Positions 17,609-29,907 are shown, counted from the first letter of the stretch. The stretch: DNA of 55,518 nucleotides from Ochrobactrum sp. Q0168 (GCF_016427605.1 NZ_JAELXQ010000022.1:1-55518), one strand, 5' to 3'. The notes: a model not told the origin generated them from the sequence alone. Translations and numbers: made by a program.

Positions 17609-20242
17609 ATGGCAGCCGAACGTTATAATCCGCGCGTGGCGGAAGCTCACTGGCAGAAAGTCTGGGAAGAAAACCGGACTTTCGAAACGGACAACAGCGA
17701 TCCGCGCGAGAAGTATTATGTGCTTGAGATGTTCCCCTATCCATCGGGGCGCATCCATATGGGCCATGTGCGCAACTATGCGATGGGCGATGTCGTTGCC
17801 CGCTACAAGCGCGCCAAGGGGTTCAACGTCCTTCATCCGATGGGCTGGGACGCTTTCGGCATGCCTGCGGAAAATGCGGCGATGCAGAACAAGGTGCATC
17901 CGAAGGAATGGACCTACCAGAACATCGACACGATGAAGCGCCAGCTCAAGTCCATGGGCCTGTCGCTCGACTGGTCGCGCGAATTCGCGACCTGCGATGT
18001 GGAATATTACCATCGCCAGCAGATGCTGTTCATCGATCTGTTCGAAAAAGGTCTGGTGACGCGCAAGACATCCAAGGTCAACTGGGATCCGGTCGACAAT
18101 ACCGTGCTCGCCAATGAGCAGGTGGTGGACGGTCGCGGCTGGCGCTCGGGCGCGCTGGTCGAACAGCGCGAACTGACGCAGTGGTTCTTCAAGATCACCG
18201 ATTTCAGCGAGGAATTGCTGGCCGGTCTCGATACGCTCGACCAGTGGCCGGAAAAAGTGCGCCTGATGCAGCGCAACTGGATCGGCAAGTCGGAAGGTTT
18301 GCAGGTGCGTTTCGCACTCGACGGCAAGACGGCGCCGGAAGGCTTCTCGGAAGTCGAAGTCTATACGACGCGTCCAGACACGCTGTTCGGTGCCGCTTTT
18401 GTCGCGATTTCCGCCGATCATCCGCTGGCCAAGAAGCTTGCAGAAAACAATGCGTCGCTCACCGGCTTTATCGAAGAATGCCACCAGCATGGCACCTCAC
18501 TTGCAGCGCTTGAAACCGCTGAAAAGAAGGGCTTCGATACTGGCGTCAAGGTCAAGCACCCCTTCGACGAGAACTGGGAGCTGCCGGTCTATGTCGCCAA
18601 TTTCGTGCTGATGGAATATGGCACGGGCGCTGTGTTCGGCTGTCCCGCGCATGACCAGCGCGATCTGGATTTCGCCAATAAATATGCGCTGAAGGTAACG
18701 CCGGTCGTTCTGCCGAAGGGCGAGGACGCTGCGACTTTTGCCATCACCGACACGGCCTATACCGATGACGGCGTGATGATCAATTCGCGTTTCCTTGACG
18801 GTCTGACGCCGGAAGCAGCCTTCAACGAGGTTGCAAACCGTCTGGAACAGTTCACGCTCGGCAATCAGCCGCAGGCGGCCCGCAAGGTGCAGTTCCGTCT
18901 GCGCGACTGGGGCATTTCGCGCCAGCGCTATTGGGGCTGCCCGATCCCGATGATCCATTGCGAAAGCTGTGGCGTCAATCCGGTGCCGCGCGCTGACTTG
19001 CCCGTCAAATTGCCGGATGATGTCGAGTTCGACCGTCCGGGCAATCCGCTGGACCGTCACGCCACATGGCGGCATGTTAAGTGCCCGAAATGCGGCGGCG
19101 AAGCCCGTCGCGAAACGGACACGATGGATACGTTCGTCGATTCGTCCTGGTATTATGCGCGCTTCACGGCCCCTTGGGAAAACGAGCCGACGGATCGTGC
19201 CATTGCTGATCGCTGGCTGCCGGTCGACCAGTATATCGGCGGTGTCGAACACGCGATCCTGCATCTGCTTTATTCGCGCTTCTTCACTCGCGCCATGAAG
19301 GCCACAGGCCATGTCGGTCTGGATGAGCCTTTCAAGGGCCTGTTCACCCAGGGAATGGTCGTGCACGAAACCTACAGGGTCGATGGCCAGTGGGTTGCGC
19401 CTGCCGATATCCGCATCGAGGACATTGACGGCAAACGCATAGCGACCATGCTGGATAGCGGCGCGCCGGTCGAAATCGGTTCCATCGAAAAGATGTCGAA
19501 ATCGAAGAAAAATGTCGTCGATCCCGACGATATCATTTCTTCGTATGGCGCCGATACTGCGCGCTGGTTCATGCTGTCCGATTCGCCGCCCGAGCGTGAC
19601 GTGATCTGGACGGAAGCGGGTGCCGAAGGCGCGCATCGTTTTGTGCAGCGCGTCTGGCGTCTGGTGTCGGAAGCGGCCGAGCAACTGAAGACTGTAGCGC
19701 CCCAGACCGGTTCGCAGGGCGAAGCGCTTGCCGTATCGAAAGCCGCGCATAAGGCGGTTAAGGCGGTTGGCGACGATATTGAAAAGCTCGCTTTCAATCG
19801 CGGCGTCGCACGGCTTTACGAGCTGGTGAATACGCTTGCCGGACCCTTGCAGCTTGTCGCTTCGGGCAAGGCCGATGACGAGCTGAAGGGTGCTGTTCGT
19901 GACGCCACGGAAAAGCTCATTCAGATGCTCGCGCCGATGATGCCGCATTTGGCCGAACAGTGCCTGACGGAATTGGGCGGCAAGATTGCCGGACAGGAAA
20001 CGCTGGTCGCCCGCGCGCCATGGCCGGTATTCGATGCTGCATTGGTGGTGGAAAACGAGATCGTCATGCCGGTGCAGATCAACGGCAAGAAGCGCGGGGA
20101 TTTGACAATCGCCCGCGACGCTGATCAAGCTAGCATCCAGCAGGCGGTGCTCGACCTTGACTTCGTCAAGGCTGCGCTCAACGGGGGCTCGCCGAAGAAA
20201 ATTATCGTGGTGCCGCAAAGGATCGTCAATGTCGTTGCCTGA
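17609..20242 (+). CDS. leuS: Leucyl-tRNA synthetase
   Basis: This 877-residue class I synthetase charges tRNA-Leu. It has the HIGH-type motif HMGH (50-53), the KMSKS loop (628-632), a CP1 editing domain between them with [22 protein letters not shown], and a zinc-ribbon-like set of cysteines (HCESCGVNP and [13 protein letters not shown]). The C-terminal anticodon-binding region ends with [21 protein letters not shown] and a [14 protein letters not shown] tail. The length is normal. The end overlaps lptE by 14 bp, so the two are translationally coupled. Confidence 0.98.
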   Translation: MAAERYNPRVAEAHWQKVWEENRTFETDNSDPREKYYVLEMFPYPSGRIHMGHVRNYAMGDVVARYKRAKGFNVLHPMGWDAFGMPAENAAMQNKVHPKEWTYQNIDTMKRQLKSMGLSLDWSREFATCDVEYYHRQQMLFIDLFEKGLVTRKTSKVNWDPVDNTVLANEQVVDGRGWRSGALVEQRELTQWFFKITDFSEELLAGLDTLDQWPEKVRLMQRNWIGKSEGLQVRFALDGKTAPEGFSEVEVYTTRPDTLFGAAFVAISADHPLAKKLAENNASLTGFIEECHQHGTSLAALETAEKKGFDTGVKVKHPFDENWELPVYVANFVLMEYGTGAVFGCPAHDQRDLDFANKYALKVTPVVLPKGEDAATFAITDTAYTDDGVMINSRFLDGLTPEAAFNEVANRLEQFTLGNQPQAARKVQFRLRDWGISRQRYWGCPIPMIHCESCGVNPVPRADLPVKLPDDVEFDRPGNPLDRHATWRHVKCPKCGGEARRETDTMDTFVDSSWYYARFTAPWENEPTDRAIADRWLPVDQYIGGVEHAILHLLYSRFFTRAMKATGHVGLDEPFKGLFTQGMVVHETYRVDGQWVAPADIRIEDIDGKRIATMLDSGAPVEIGSIEKMSKSKKNVVDPDDIISSYGADTARWFMLSDSPPERDVIWTEAGAEGAHRFVQRVWRLVSEAAEQLKTVAPQTGSQGEALAVSKAAHKAVKAVGDDIEKLAFNRGVARLYELVNTLAGPLQLVASGKADDELKGAVRDATEKLIQMLAPMMPHLAEQCLTELGGKIAGQETLVARAPWPVFDAALVVENEIVMPVQINGKKRGDLTIARDADQASIQQAVLDLDFVKAALNGGSPKKIIVVPQRIVNVVA

Positions 20243-20810
20243 TCGTTTCCTCTCCGCAATCAAGACTTTCCGCGTCGCTTTTGTGGCTGTGGGAGCTGCG
20301 GTTCTTCTGGCTGCTTGCACGGTGCAGCCGCTCTATTCGTCGGGCGGCGGCGCAGGCGGTTCGATCGGCGGCAGTGTGACGCCGGATATGCGCACCAAGC
20401 TTGCTTCCGTGTCTGTCGATCCGGCTGGCGATGTCTATGGCCAGCAGGTTCGCAATCGCCTGATCTTCCTGCTCGGTGGCGGTGCCGGCGAGCCAGCCAA
20501 TCCGATGTATCATTTGAGCCTCGGCCTCAGCACGAGCACGATTTCCGCCGTGAGCGTGGATATCGGCGATCAGACCGACCGCACGGGCCGTCCATCGGCT
20601 GGTATCGTCAAGGCAACGTCGAATTTCGTGCTGCGTGACAAGGACGGAAAGCCGCTTGCCACGGGGACGCGCACGACGGGCGCTTCCTTTGATCGTCCGC
20701 GTCAGGAATTCGCAAACCTGCGGGCAGAACGCGATGCGCGCAAGCGTGCTGCGGAAGAGCTGGCCGAACAGGTTTTCCTCGCATTGGCGCAGAAGCTGTC
20801 GAAGCTCTGA
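20229..20810 (+). CDS. lptE: LPS-assembly lipoprotein LptE
   Basis: This 193-residue lipoprotein has a signal peptide with lipobox LAAC and the mature N-terminus [12 protein letters not shown]. It is the usual partner of the outer-membrane LPS translocon LptD. VQPLY is characteristic of alphaproteobacterial LptE, and the gene position directly after leuS supports the call. The start ATG at 20229 overlaps leuS. holA, which follows leuS-lptE in many relatives, is absent here; a terminator and a convergent aldolase gene come next. Later family features include [21 protein letters not shown] and [18 protein letters not shown]. Confidence 0.9.
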   Translation: MSLPDRFLSAIKTFRVAFVAVGAAVLLAACTVQPLYSSGGGAGGSIGGSVTPDMRTKLASVSVDPAGDVYGQQVRNRLIFLLGGGAGEPANPMYHLSLGLSTSTISAVSVDIGDQTDRTGRPSAGIVKATSNFVLRDKDGKPLATGTRTTGASFDRPRQEFANLRAERDARKRAAEELAEQVFLALAQKLSKL

Positions 20811-20836
20811 TCGTTTCTTTGATCTGAAATCACAAC

Positions 20837-20863
20837 AGCGGTGCTTTCGGGCGCCGCTTTTTT
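20837..20863 (+). terminator. Terminator of leuS-lptE
   Basis: AGCGGTGC pairs with GCGCCGCT (one G-T pair) around loop TTTCGG and is followed by a run of six T. It lies 27 bp after the lptE stop. Confidence 0.8.
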
Positions 20864-20886
20864 GTTGTGTTTCGAACCGGCAAAGA

Positions 20887-20911
20887 AAAGGCGGGCCATG
20901 AGCCCGCCTTT
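20887..20911 (-). terminator. Terminator of the transaldolase-like gene
   Basis: A perfect 10-bp stem (AAAGGCGGGC / GCCCGCCTTT) with loop CATGA lies 24 bp after the stop codon on the minus strand and is followed by T-rich sequence. Confidence 0.8.
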
Positions 20912-20934
20912 CATCTGTCCTGCATGGCCGCTGA

Positions 20935-21588
20935 TTAAGCGATCTTCTGACCGGTCTTCGCCCAATCGGCGAGGAAGGTTTCGAGGCCCTTGTCGGTCAG
21001 CGGATGTTTGACGAGCGCCTTGAGCGTTGCCGCAGGCGCGGTCACGACATCGGCGCCGATCAGCGCTGCTTCCTTGACGTGATTAACGGTGCGAACCGAA
21101 GCGGCAAGAATTTCGGTGCGGAAATCGTAATTGTCATAGATCGTGCGGATTTCAGCAATCAGTTCCATGCCGTTGATGCCCATATCGTCGAGACGACCGA
21201 TGAACGGCGAAATGAAGGTCGCGCCAGCCTTGGCTGCAAGAAGCGCCTGATTGGCCGAGAAGCAGAGCGTCATGTTGACCTTGTGGCCATCGGAAGACAG
21301 AGCCTTACAGGCCTTAAGTCCGTCTAGGGTCACGGGCAGCTTGATGCAGATATTGTCTGCAATCTTGGAGATGACGGCGGCTTCCTTCATCATCTGCTCA
21401 TATTCGGTCGCGGCGACTTCTGCAGAAACCGGGCCCTTGACGAAGGAGCAGATTTCCTTGGTGACCTCAATGATGTCACGACCCGACTTCAGAATGAGGG
21501 ATGGGTTGGTGGTCACGCCATCGACCAGTCCAAGGTCGTTCAGTTCGCGGATTTCCTTGACGTCCGCAGTGTCCACGAAAAACTTCAT
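20935..21588 (-). CDS. fsa: Transaldolase / fructose-6-phosphate aldolase, small class
   Basis: This 217-residue TIM-barrel aldolase belongs to the short transaldolase group. It begins [20 protein letters not shown], with [20 protein letters not shown] containing the Schiff-base Lys83, [31 protein letters not shown] (seen in parts) and [10 protein letters not shown]. Such enzymes move a dihydroxyacetone unit between sugar phosphates in the pentose phosphate pathway, or cleave fructose 6-phosphate. Which activity dominates cannot be told from these motifs. The start ATG at 21588 matches the family exactly. It is convergent with lptE and divergent from priA. Confidence 0.93.
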   Translation of the reverse strand: MKFFVDTADVKEIRELNDLGLVDGVTTNPSLILKSGRDIIEVTKEICSFVKGPVSAEVAATEYEQMMKEAAVISKIADNICIKLPVTLDGLKACKALSSDGHKVNMTLCFSANQALLAAKAGATFISPFIGRLDDMGINGMELIAEIRTIYDNYDFRTEILAASVRTVNHVKEAALIGADVVTAPAATLKALVKHPLTDKGLETFLADWAKTGQKIA

Positions 21589-21696
21589 AACAGCGTTCCT
21601 CCATAATGAGCGCGGGTGGTTTTTGGGAGCTAAATCCGTTTAAGTCCCGGAAGGTGGCTTTTCTTTAGCGCAAAGCCGCGCCAAGGTCACGCGATC

Positions 21697-23919
21697 ATGT
21701 CGAAAGATTCGCACGATATTGCTAACCCCGTTCCAGGCCTCTTTCCGAGCCTCGCGCCGCGCGTGGTTCCGGTGCTGGTGCCTATGCCAGCAGAACGGCC
21801 TTATTCTTATATGGTCCCGGAGGGCATGAACGTCCAGCCCGGGTCGATCGTGCGCGTCCCGCTTGGACCGCGCGAAGTTGCGGGTATCGTCTGCGAAGGC
21901 GAGACCGATGCGGTCGATGCCAAAAAATTGCGGGCGATTTCTGAAGTTTTCGATTGTCCGCCCGTGGATAGCGAGATGCTCCGCTTCATGCGCTGGGCCG
22001 CGGACTACACGCTGTCGCCGCCCGGCATGGTGGCGCGCATGGTCCTGCGCGTGCCCGCAGCTTTTGATCCTGAGCCGTCGGTTCCGGGCTTGCGCTATTG
22101 CGGCGGCGAGCCGGAACGCATGACCGACGCCCGCGCCCGGGTGATGGAGCTTGCCCGCGACGGGCTTGCCTGGACGCGATCCGGTCTCGCCCATGCGGCG
22201 GGCGTTTCGACAACGGTTGTAGAGGGATTGAAGGCGCAGGGCATCTTCGAGGAAGTGATGCTGCCACCGCCCGCGGTAGTGGCCAAGCCGGATACGGATT
22301 ATTCCCGCGCGACGCTTTCAGAGGACCAGCAGGCCGCAGCCGAAATGCTTTCTGATTCCGTCGCGGCGGACTGCTTTTCCGTGTCGCTTCTCGATGGCGT
22401 CACCGGCTCCGGCAAGACCGAAGTCTATTTCGAAGCCGTCGCCAAAGCGCTCGATCAGGGCAAGCAAGTGCTCATCCTTCTGCCGGAAATCGCCCTGACA
22501 CAGCAGTTTCTCGACCGGTTCCATGACAGGTTCGGGGCGAAGCCTGCCGAATGGCATTCCGACCTCGCGCCGCGCACGCGAGAGCGCGTCTGGCGTCAGG
22601 TTACGGAAGGCACGGTGCGCGTGGTTGCAGGTGCCCGTTCGGCGCTGTTTCTGCCCTTCAAGGAACTGGGCCTGATCGTCGTCGACGAGGAACATGATCC
22701 GGCTTACAAACAGGAAGACCGGGTCTTCTACAATGCCCGCGATATGGCTGTCGTGCGCGGCCATATTGGCGGCTTTCCGGTGGTGCTTGCGTCCGCCACG
22801 CCATCCATCGAAAGTCAGGTCAATGCGGATCAGGGGCGTTACAAGCGAATCAAGCTTTACGGGCGCTATGCGGAAGCCGCACTTCCCGATCTGAAAACCA
22901 TCGACATGCGGCGTTCGCCGCCGCCGCCGGGGCGCTTCCTTTCGCCTGCGCTTACCGAAGCCGTTGGCAAAACCGTCGCGCGCGGGGAGCAGGCGCTGCT
23001 GTTTCTCAACCGTCGCGGTTACGCGCCGCTGACTTTGTGTCGTGTCTGCGGTCACCGCTTTCAGTGTCCGCAATGTTCAAGCTGGCTGGTGGAGCATCGC
23101 TTTCGCGGCCAGTTGATGTGCCATCAATGCGGCTATCACGAGCCGACGCCCGATGCCTGCCCGGAATGCGGCACGCTGGATCATCTGGTCGCCTGTGGTC
23201 CCGGCGTGGAACGGATCGCGGAAGAAGTTGCCGCGACCTTCACCGACGCGCGAATCATAGTGCTTTCGTCTGACATGGTGGGGGGCGTGAAGCGGCTGCG
23301 TCTGGAACTCGACGCTATCGCGAAGGGTGAGGCGGATATCGTCATCGGCACGCAGCTTGTGGCCAAGGGGCACAATTTCCCCAATATGACGCTGGTGGGG
23401 GTGGTGGATGCCGATCTGGGGCTTGCCAATGGCGACCCGCGCGCCGCCGAACGCACCTTCCAGCTTCTCAATCAGGTGACGGGCCGTGCGGGGCGGACAG
23501 GCCGCAAGAGCCTCGGCCTGATCCAGACCTATCAGCCGGATCATCCGGTGATGCGCGCCATTGTCAGCGGCGATGCGGAAGCGTTCTATGCCCGCGAAAT
23601 CGAGGAGCGGGAGCGTAACGCACTGCCGCCATTCGGGCGGCTGGCGGCGCTGATCATCTCTGCGGATAACCGCCCGGATGCGGAAAATCACGCACGCGCG
23701 CTTCGCCGTGCAGCTCCGTCTTCCTCGGAGATTTCCGTGCTCGGTCCAGCCGAAGCGCCGCTGGCGCTCGTGCGCGGAAGGCATCGTTTCCGAATCTTGA
23801 TCCACGGGACAAAACGGGCGGATATTCAATCCTTTATCCGCGCTTTGCTCGCTGCTTCACCCAAGGAGCGAGGATCTATCCGCGTTCAAGTGGACATTGA
23901 TCCCCAGAGTTTCTTGTGA
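21697..23919 (+). CDS. priA: Primosomal protein N' (PriA helicase)
   Basis: This 740-residue superfamily 2 helicase restarts stalled replication forks. The N-terminal 3'-DNA-end-binding domain carries RPYSYMVPEGMNVQPGSIVRVPLG. The helicase core has the P-loop GVTGSGKTEVYF near residue 234, VVDEEHDPAYKQ and SATPSIES. A zinc-binding region with paired cysteines (CRVCGHRFQCPQC, MCHQCGYHEPTPDACPECG) starts near residue 448, followed by GTQLVAKGHNFPNMTLVGVV and QVTGRAGR. ATG at 21697 is the first in-frame start. No terminator follows directly; the palindromic repeat copy 2 lies in the gap behind it. Confidence 0.96.
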   Translation: MSKDSHDIANPVPGLFPSLAPRVVPVLVPMPAERPYSYMVPEGMNVQPGSIVRVPLGPREVAGIVCEGETDAVDAKKLRAISEVFDCPPVDSEMLRFMRWAADYTLSPPGMVARMVLRVPAAFDPEPSVPGLRYCGGEPERMTDARARVMELARDGLAWTRSGLAHAAGVSTTVVEGLKAQGIFEEVMLPPPAVVAKPDTDYSRATLSEDQQAAAEMLSDSVAADCFSVSLLDGVTGSGKTEVYFEAVAKALDQGKQVLILLPEIALTQQFLDRFHDRFGAKPAEWHSDLAPRTRERVWRQVTEGTVRVVAGARSALFLPFKELGLIVVDEEHDPAYKQEDRVFYNARDMAVVRGHIGGFPVVLASATPSIESQVNADQGRYKRIKLYGRYAEAALPDLKTIDMRRSPPPPGRFLSPALTEAVGKTVARGEQALLFLNRRGYAPLTLCRVCGHRFQCPQCSSWLVEHRFRGQLMCHQCGYHEPTPDACPECGTLDHLVACGPGVERIAEEVAATFTDARIIVLSSDMVGGVKRLRLELDAIAKGEADIVIGTQLVAKGHNFPNMTLVGVVDADLGLANGDPRAAERTFQLLNQVTGRAGRTGRKSLGLIQTYQPDHPVMRAIVSGDAEAFYAREIEERERNALPPFGRLAALIISADNRPDAENHARALRRAAPSSSEISVLGPAEAPLALVRGRHRFRILIHGTKRADIQSFIRALLAASPKERGSIRVQVDIDPQSFL

Positions 23920-23984
23920 CTGGAACGGACATGGAATCTTGGAGAATTATCCGCTATAGGGCCTAAGAGCCTGTTCCAAAAGTC

Positions 23985-24105
23985 GTCCTGTGCGGCTGCA
24001 AATGGCAATTTCCTGCGTTCCGGTGCTCACGTACCTTTAAGTACGCTGCGCTCCGGTACTCGAAAATCGCCATTTTCGCGCGCACATGCCGCTTTTTGAT
24101 TCAGA
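23985..24105. repeat. Palindromic intergenic repeat, copy 2
   Basis: This element is similar to 14116-14220. The left arm (GCGGCTGCAAATGGCAATTTCC, shown here as two overlapping blocks GCGGCTGCAAATGG and GGCAATTTCC) pairs imperfectly with the right arm (CGAAAATCGCCATTTTCG and GCACATGCCGC) around the centre GTACCTTTAAGTAC. It starts about 65 bp after the priA stop and ends just before the next gene. Confidence 0.7.
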
Positions 24106-24130
24106 CTCTAAAACGAAGAAGGTGATCGCG

Positions 24131-24520
24131 ATGGAATTCTATCTTCCCACCACGACCGGCGAATGGCTCGCCTGGAGCTCGGCAGCCGTGACCGCCTTTG
24201 CGGGCCTCGTCATGCTGTTTGCGCCGGGCATCACCATGAAGCTGTTGCGGTTGCAGCCTATCAATGCGCGACCGGAAGCCTTCAGTTCGATCCGCGCGGT
24301 GCTGGGAGGTCCCTATCTCGCTTTGGGACTTGGCGCTCTGATCTTTGCACAGCCCTATCTGTGGATCGTGTTGGGTGTGGCATGGGGCTTTGCGCTGTTC
24401 GGTCGCTTCATCTCGATGATGTCCGATAGGGGCGGCACCGTCTATAACTGGTTGGCAGGAATTGTAGAATTCCTTCTGGCCGCCGGACCCTTGCTCTACG
24501 CTTTTGGCTTCATCGGTTAA
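24131..24520 (+). CDS. Small four-helix membrane protein, DUF4345-like
   Basis: This 129-residue protein has four predicted hydrophobic helices: LAWSSAAVTAFAGLVMLFAP, VLGGPYLALGLGALIFAQPY, LWIVLGVAWGFALFGRFISM and LAGIVEFLLAAGPLLYAFGF. Conserved polar positions lie in the first loop (GITMKLLRLQP) and after helix 3 (SDRGGTVYN). The layout resembles the DUF4345 family of small inner-membrane proteins of unknown function, but the assignment is tentative. ATG at 24131 is preferred over an upstream in-frame start, because the intervening residues are polar and overlap the repeat element. It lies between priA and the atp operon and belongs to neither by function. Confidence 0.65.
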   Translation: MEFYLPTTTGEWLAWSSAAVTAFAGLVMLFAPGITMKLLRLQPINARPEAFSSIRAVLGGPYLALGLGALIFAQPYLWIVLGVAWGFALFGRFISMMSDRGGTVYNWLAGIVEFLLAAGPLLYAFGFIG

Positions 24521-24744
24521 CCCTGCGACTTTTTTGATCTCAAAACGCGACAAAACTTACACAAAAGTGCGGGATTCGCGTGTTGCGAGTCCTGTTCGTC
24601 TATGCTAGACGGCAATCACATTTCGGTGTTGACGTGCTCGCGCGTCAGTGGTTTTCCGGAAACATTCAATAAAATCATCGGCTTGGCGTCCTGAGCAATA
24701 GTGGGCCCCAAAAGGATGGTTTCAACGTAGAGAGCAGGTTGTTC

Positions 24745-25305
24745 GTGGCTGAAACGTCTTCGCTCATTTCAGGTGTGGCACAGCGTTACGCCGGATCGCT
24801 TTTCGAGCTGGCGCTCGAGGCCAAGTCCGTTGCTGCTGTGGAGAAAGATCTTGTTCGTTTCGAGGCGCTTCTGAGCGGAAGCGAGGACCTCAAGCGTCTG
24901 ATCTCCAGTCCGGTATTTTCTTCGGAAGACCAGCTCCATGCAATCGGCGCCATTGCCGACAAGGCGGGCATCAAGGGTCTGGTGGGAAATCTCCTGCGCG
25001 TCGTCGCAGCGAACCGCCGTCTTTTCGCCCTGCCGGGCATCATCGCCGCATTCCACAAGATTGCTGCTGAACATCGCGGAGAAGTTTCCGCCGATGTCAC
25101 TTCCGCGCATGCGCTGACCGCTGCGCAGGAAAACGAATTGAAGGCAACGCTGAAGAGCGTGGCCGGCAAGGACGTGACGATTAACGTCACCGTCGATCCG
25201 TCGATCCTCGGCGGTCTTATCGTCAAGATGGGTTCGCGTCAGATCGACACGTCCCTTCGCACCAAACTATCTTCTCTCAAGCTTGCACTGAAAGAGGTCG
25301 GCTGA
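24745..25305 (+). CDS. atpH: ATP synthase F1 subunit delta
   Basis: This 186-residue subunit links F1 to the peripheral stalk. Family features are [18 protein letters not shown] near the N-terminus, [19 protein letters not shown] in the middle and the C-terminal [25 protein letters not shown] motif (cited in part). The start is GTG at 24745 by family alignment; a TTG lies two codons upstream. Its stop overlaps the atpA start (TGATGG), giving translational coupling. It heads the F1 operon, and the Fo genes are elsewhere, as is usual in alphaproteobacteria. The 210 bp upstream should carry the operon promoter. Confidence 0.96.
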   Translation: MAETSSLISGVAQRYAGSLFELALEAKSVAAVEKDLVRFEALLSGSEDLKRLISSPVFSSEDQLHAIGAIADKAGIKGLVGNLLRVVAANRRLFALPGIIAAFHKIAAEHRGEVSADVTSAHALTAAQENELKATLKSVAGKDVTINVTVDPSILGGLIVKMGSRQIDTSLRTKLSSLKLALKEVG

Positions 25306-26834
25306 TGGACATCCGCGCTGCGGAAATTTCCGCTATCCTGAAAGAGCAAATCAAGAACTTCGGCAAGGAGGCTGAGGTCTCCGAGGTCGGTCAGGTTCTG
25401 TCCGTCGGCGACGGTATTGCTCGCGTCTATGGTCTGGACAATGTTCAGGCTGGTGAAATGGTCGAATTCCCCGGCGGCATTCGCGGCATGGCGCTTAACC
25501 TTGAAAACGACAATGTTGGTGTCGTTATCTTCGGTGCCGACCGTGACATCAAGGAAGGCGACGTCGTTAAGCGTACCGGCGCCATCGTTGACGTGCCGGT
25601 TGGTCCGGGTCTGCTCGGCCGCGTTGTGGATGCTCTCGGCAATCCGATCGACGGCAAGGGCCCGATCGTTGCTACCGAGCGTCGCCGCGTCGACGTCAAG
25701 GCCCCGGGCATCATTCCGCGCAAGTCGGTTCATGAGCCAATGTCGACCGGCCTCAAGGCTGTCGACGCTCTGATCCCGGTTGGTCGCGGTCAGCGCGAGC
25801 TGGTCATCGGTGACCGTCAGACCGGCAAGACCGCCATCATTCTCGACACCTTCCTGAACCAGAAGCCGATCCACGACAACGGCCCGGACAGCGAAAAGCT
25901 TTATTGCGTTTACGTTGCTATCGGCCAGAAGCGTTCGACGGTTGCTCAGTTCGTCAAGGTTCTCGAAGAGCGCGGCGCACTCGAATATTCGATCGTTATT
26001 GCTGCTACCGCTTCCGATCCGGCTCCGATGCAGTATCTCGCTCCGTTCGCAGGCTGCGCAATGGGCGAATACTTCCGTGACAACGGTCAGCATGCTCTCA
26101 TCGGTTACGACGATCTGTCCAAGCAGGCTGTTGCTTACCGTCAGATGTCGCTGCTGCTTCGTCGTCCTCCGGGCCGTGAAGCTTATCCGGGCGACGTTTT
26201 CTATCTGCACTCTCGTCTTCTCGAACGCGCTGCAAAGCTCAACGACGAAAACGGCGCTGGCTCGCTGACGGCTCTGCCGGTCATCGAAACGCAGGGCAAC
26301 GACGTTTCGGCCTTCATTCCGACCAACGTGATCTCGATCACCGACGGCCAGATCTTCCTCGAAACCAACCTGTTCTATCAGGGTATCCGCCCGGCTGTGA
26401 ACGTCGGTCTGTCGGTTTCGCGCGTTGGTTCTTCGGCTCAGATCAAGGCCATGAAGCAGGTTGCCGGTTCGATCAAGGGCGAGCTTGCCCAGTATCGTGA
26501 AATGGCCGCCTTCGCGCAGTTCGGTTCGGATCTTGATGCCTCGACCCAGCGTTTGCTGAACCGCGGCGCGCGTCTGACCGAGCTTCTCAAGCAGCCGCAG
26601 TTCTCGCCGCTCAAGACGGAAGAACAGGTTGCCGTGATTTATGCCGGTGTGAACGGTTATCTCGACAAGATCGCCGTCAACCAGGTTGGCAAGTTCGAAG
26701 CAGGTCTTCTTTCTTCGCTGCGCACCGAGCACAAGGATGTGCTGGATGCGATCCGCGATCAGAAGGCGCTCACCGACGACATCAAAGCAAAGCTCAAGGC
26801 AGCGGTCGACGCGTTCGCCAAGTCTTTCGCTTGA
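25305..26834 (+). CDS. atpA: ATP synthase F1 subunit alpha
   Basis: This 509-residue regulatory nucleotide-binding subunit carries the P-loop GDRQTGKT at 169-176, the N-terminal beta-barrel region with [38 protein letters not shown] and the ATP synthase signature region [17 protein letters not shown]. The length is exactly that expected. The codon use looks biased to a restricted set, as in a highly expressed gene. It overlaps atpH by one base. Confidence 0.98.
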   Translation: MDIRAAEISAILKEQIKNFGKEAEVSEVGQVLSVGDGIARVYGLDNVQAGEMVEFPGGIRGMALNLENDNVGVVIFGADRDIKEGDVVKRTGAIVDVPVGPGLLGRVVDALGNPIDGKGPIVATERRRVDVKAPGIIPRKSVHEPMSTGLKAVDALIPVGRGQRELVIGDRQTGKTAIILDTFLNQKPIHDNGPDSEKLYCVYVAIGQKRSTVAQFVKVLEERGALEYSIVIAATASDPAPMQYLAPFAGCAMGEYFRDNGQHALIGYDDLSKQAVAYRQMSLLLRRPPGREAYPGDVFYLHSRLLERAAKLNDENGAGSLTALPVIETQGNDVSAFIPTNVISITDGQIFLETNLFYQGIRPAVNVGLSVSRVGSSAQIKAMKQVAGSIKGELAQYREMAAFAQFGSDLDASTQRLLNRGARLTELLKQPQFSPLKTEEQVAVIYAGVNGYLDKIAVNQVGKFEAGLLSSLRTEHKDVLDAIRDQKALTDDIKAKLKAAVDAFAKSFA

Positions 26835-26855
26835 ATTTTGTGACGGGATGAACGG

Positions 26856-27734
26856 ATGCCTTCACTAAAGGATCTGAGAAACCGTATCGCCTCGGTCAAG
26901 GCGACGCAGAAAATCACCAAGGCGATGCAGATGGTCGCCGCGGCGAAGCTGCGCCGTGCCCAGGAAGCTGCGGAGGCCGCACGGCCTTACTCGCAGCGCA
27001 TGGGCGCCGTTCTCGCGAATATCGCGCAGAATGTCAGCGGCGAAGATGCACCGGCATTGATGGCCGGTACGGGTAAGGACGACGTGCATCTGCTCGTCGT
27101 CTGCACTGCGGAGCGTGGCCTTTGCGGCGGTTTCAATTCGCAGATCGCACGCCTGGCGCGCGATCATACCCGCAAGCTCCTCGCTGAAGGCAAGACGGTC
27201 AAGATCATCACGGTCGGCAAGAAGGGCGCAGATATTCTGCGTCGCGAATTTGCCTCTCTGATCATCGACCACGTCAATCTGCGTGAAGTCAAGCAGCTCG
27301 CTTTTGTGCATGCCGACCAGATCGGCCACAAGGTGATCGAGCTGTTCGAGCAAGGCGCGTTTGATGTCTGCACCCTGTTCTATTCCGAATTCAAGTCGGT
27401 GATTGCACAGATTCCAACTGCACAGCAGATCATTCCGGCTTCGGCTGGCGATGTTGCGCAGGCGGACACTGCAGGCGATGCGATCTATGAGTACGAACCT
27501 GATCCTGCGGCGATCCTGAGCACGCTGATCCCGCGCAATATTTCGGTCCAGATTTTCCGCGCTCTGCTGGAAAATGTGGCGGGCGAAATGGGCGCGAAGA
27601 TGAGCGCGATGGACAATGCGACGCGTAATGCCGGTGACATGATCAACAAACTGTCGATCACGTATAACCGTCAGCGTCAGGCTCAGATCACCAAGGAACT
27701 GATCGAAATCATTTCGGGCGCGGAAGCGCTCTAG
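26856..27734 (+). CDS. atpG: ATP synthase F1 subunit gamma
   Basis: This 292-residue central-stalk subunit rotates within the alpha3beta3 ring. It begins [23 protein letters not shown] after Met, has [14 protein letters not shown] in the globular part and ends with the long C-terminal helix signature [19 protein letters not shown] followed by [20 protein letters not shown]. It starts 21 bp after atpA, with the start ATG at 26856. Confidence 0.97.
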   Translation: MPSLKDLRNRIASVKATQKITKAMQMVAAAKLRRAQEAAEAARPYSQRMGAVLANIAQNVSGEDAPALMAGTGKDDVHLLVVCTAERGLCGGFNSQIARLARDHTRKLLAEGKTVKIITVGKKGADILRREFASLIIDHVNLREVKQLAFVHADQIGHKVIELFEQGAFDVCTLFYSEFKSVIAQIPTAQQIIPASAGDVAQADTAGDAIYEYEPDPAAILSTLIPRNISVQIFRALLENVAGEMGAKMSAMDNATRNAGDMINKLSITYNRQRQAQITKELIEIISGAEAL

Positions 27735-27798
27735 GGTTTACCGCATGTTCTTCTCCGAGAAGTCTGCAACTTTTCGGGACCATGCTAACGGAAGGTAA

Positions 27799-29361
<1,563 letters not shown>

Positions 29362-29370
29362 TGAATTGAG

Positions 29371-29402
29371 TTTCCCGGTGGGCTGTGAGGCCCACCGGGA
29401 AA
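29371..29402 (+). other. Strong hairpin between atpD and atpC
   Basis: A perfect 13-bp stem (TTTCCCGGTGGGC / GCCCACCGGGAAA) encloses loop TGTGAG, 9 bp after the atpD stop and inside the operon. The downstream sequence AAGCCAATCATTTTGTTT has no immediate T run, so full termination is doubtful. It could stabilise upstream mRNA or attenuate atpC transcription. Confidence 0.7.
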
Positions 29403-29473
29403 GCCAATCATTTTGTTTAAGCATGTTCTGAAAGTTGTTTTCTGGATCGTGCTTTTGAATTCAAGTGAGAACC

Positions 29474-29881
29474 ATGGCTCAAGCTTTCCAATTCGAACTC
29501 GTGTCGCCTGAACGCCTCCTGCTTTCTGCGCAGGTGACGGAAGTCGTCATTCCGGGTAGCGAAGGCTATCTGACGGCTCTCGCCGGTCATTCGCCGCTGA
29601 TGTCGACGATCATGCCGGGCGTCGTTTCGGTGAAGCTTGCCGACGGCAAGTCCGATTCTTACGTGGTGTTCGGCGGTTTTGCCGATATCACCCCGCAGAG
29701 CTGCACCGTGCTGGCCGAATCTGCAACGCATGTCGATGACATCGAGCCGTCGGATATTTCGCGCCGTATCGATGAAGCCCGCAAGGCGCTCGATGATGCG
29801 AATTCGCCGGAGCATCGCACCAAGGCGGAAATCTTCCTGCACCAGCTGATGACGCTGCAGGGCGCCGTTATACCGGGCTGA
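29474..29881 (+). CDS. atpC: ATP synthase F1 subunit epsilon
   Basis: This 135-residue subunit belongs to the central stalk and inhibits ATP hydrolysis in many bacteria. The N-terminal beta-sandwich is recognisable from FELVSPERLLLSAQVTEVVIPG and GYLTALAGHSPLM, followed by VVFGGFADITPQSCTVLAE. A short C-terminal helical part ends the protein. ATG at 29474 is chosen; a GTG three codons upstream is less likely. It lies 112 bp after atpD, separated by a strong hairpin. Confidence 0.95.
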   Translation: MAQAFQFELVSPERLLLSAQVTEVVIPGSEGYLTALAGHSPLMSTIMPGVVSVKLADGKSDSYVVFGGFADITPQSCTVLAESATHVDDIEPSDISRRIDEARKALDDANSPEHRTKAEIFLHQLMTLQGAVIPG

Positions 29882-29907
29882 TACATTAAAAAACACATAT
29901 AGTTGGG

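Noticed and set aside
18497..20320. 607-codon open frame opposite leuS
   Set aside because: Antisense to a fully conserved leucyl-tRNA synthetase and without recognisable protein features. High G+C codon bias readily keeps antisense frames open.
25239..26732. Long antisense frames opposite atpA (and 27709-29025 opposite atpD)
   Set aside because: These follow from the strong codon bias of highly expressed atp genes; no coding features are visible.
29371..29402. The atpD-atpC hairpin as a full intrinsic terminator
   Set aside because: It lacks a T run directly after the stem and would cut off atpC, which has no clear promoter of its own. Partial termination or mRNA stabilisation fits better.
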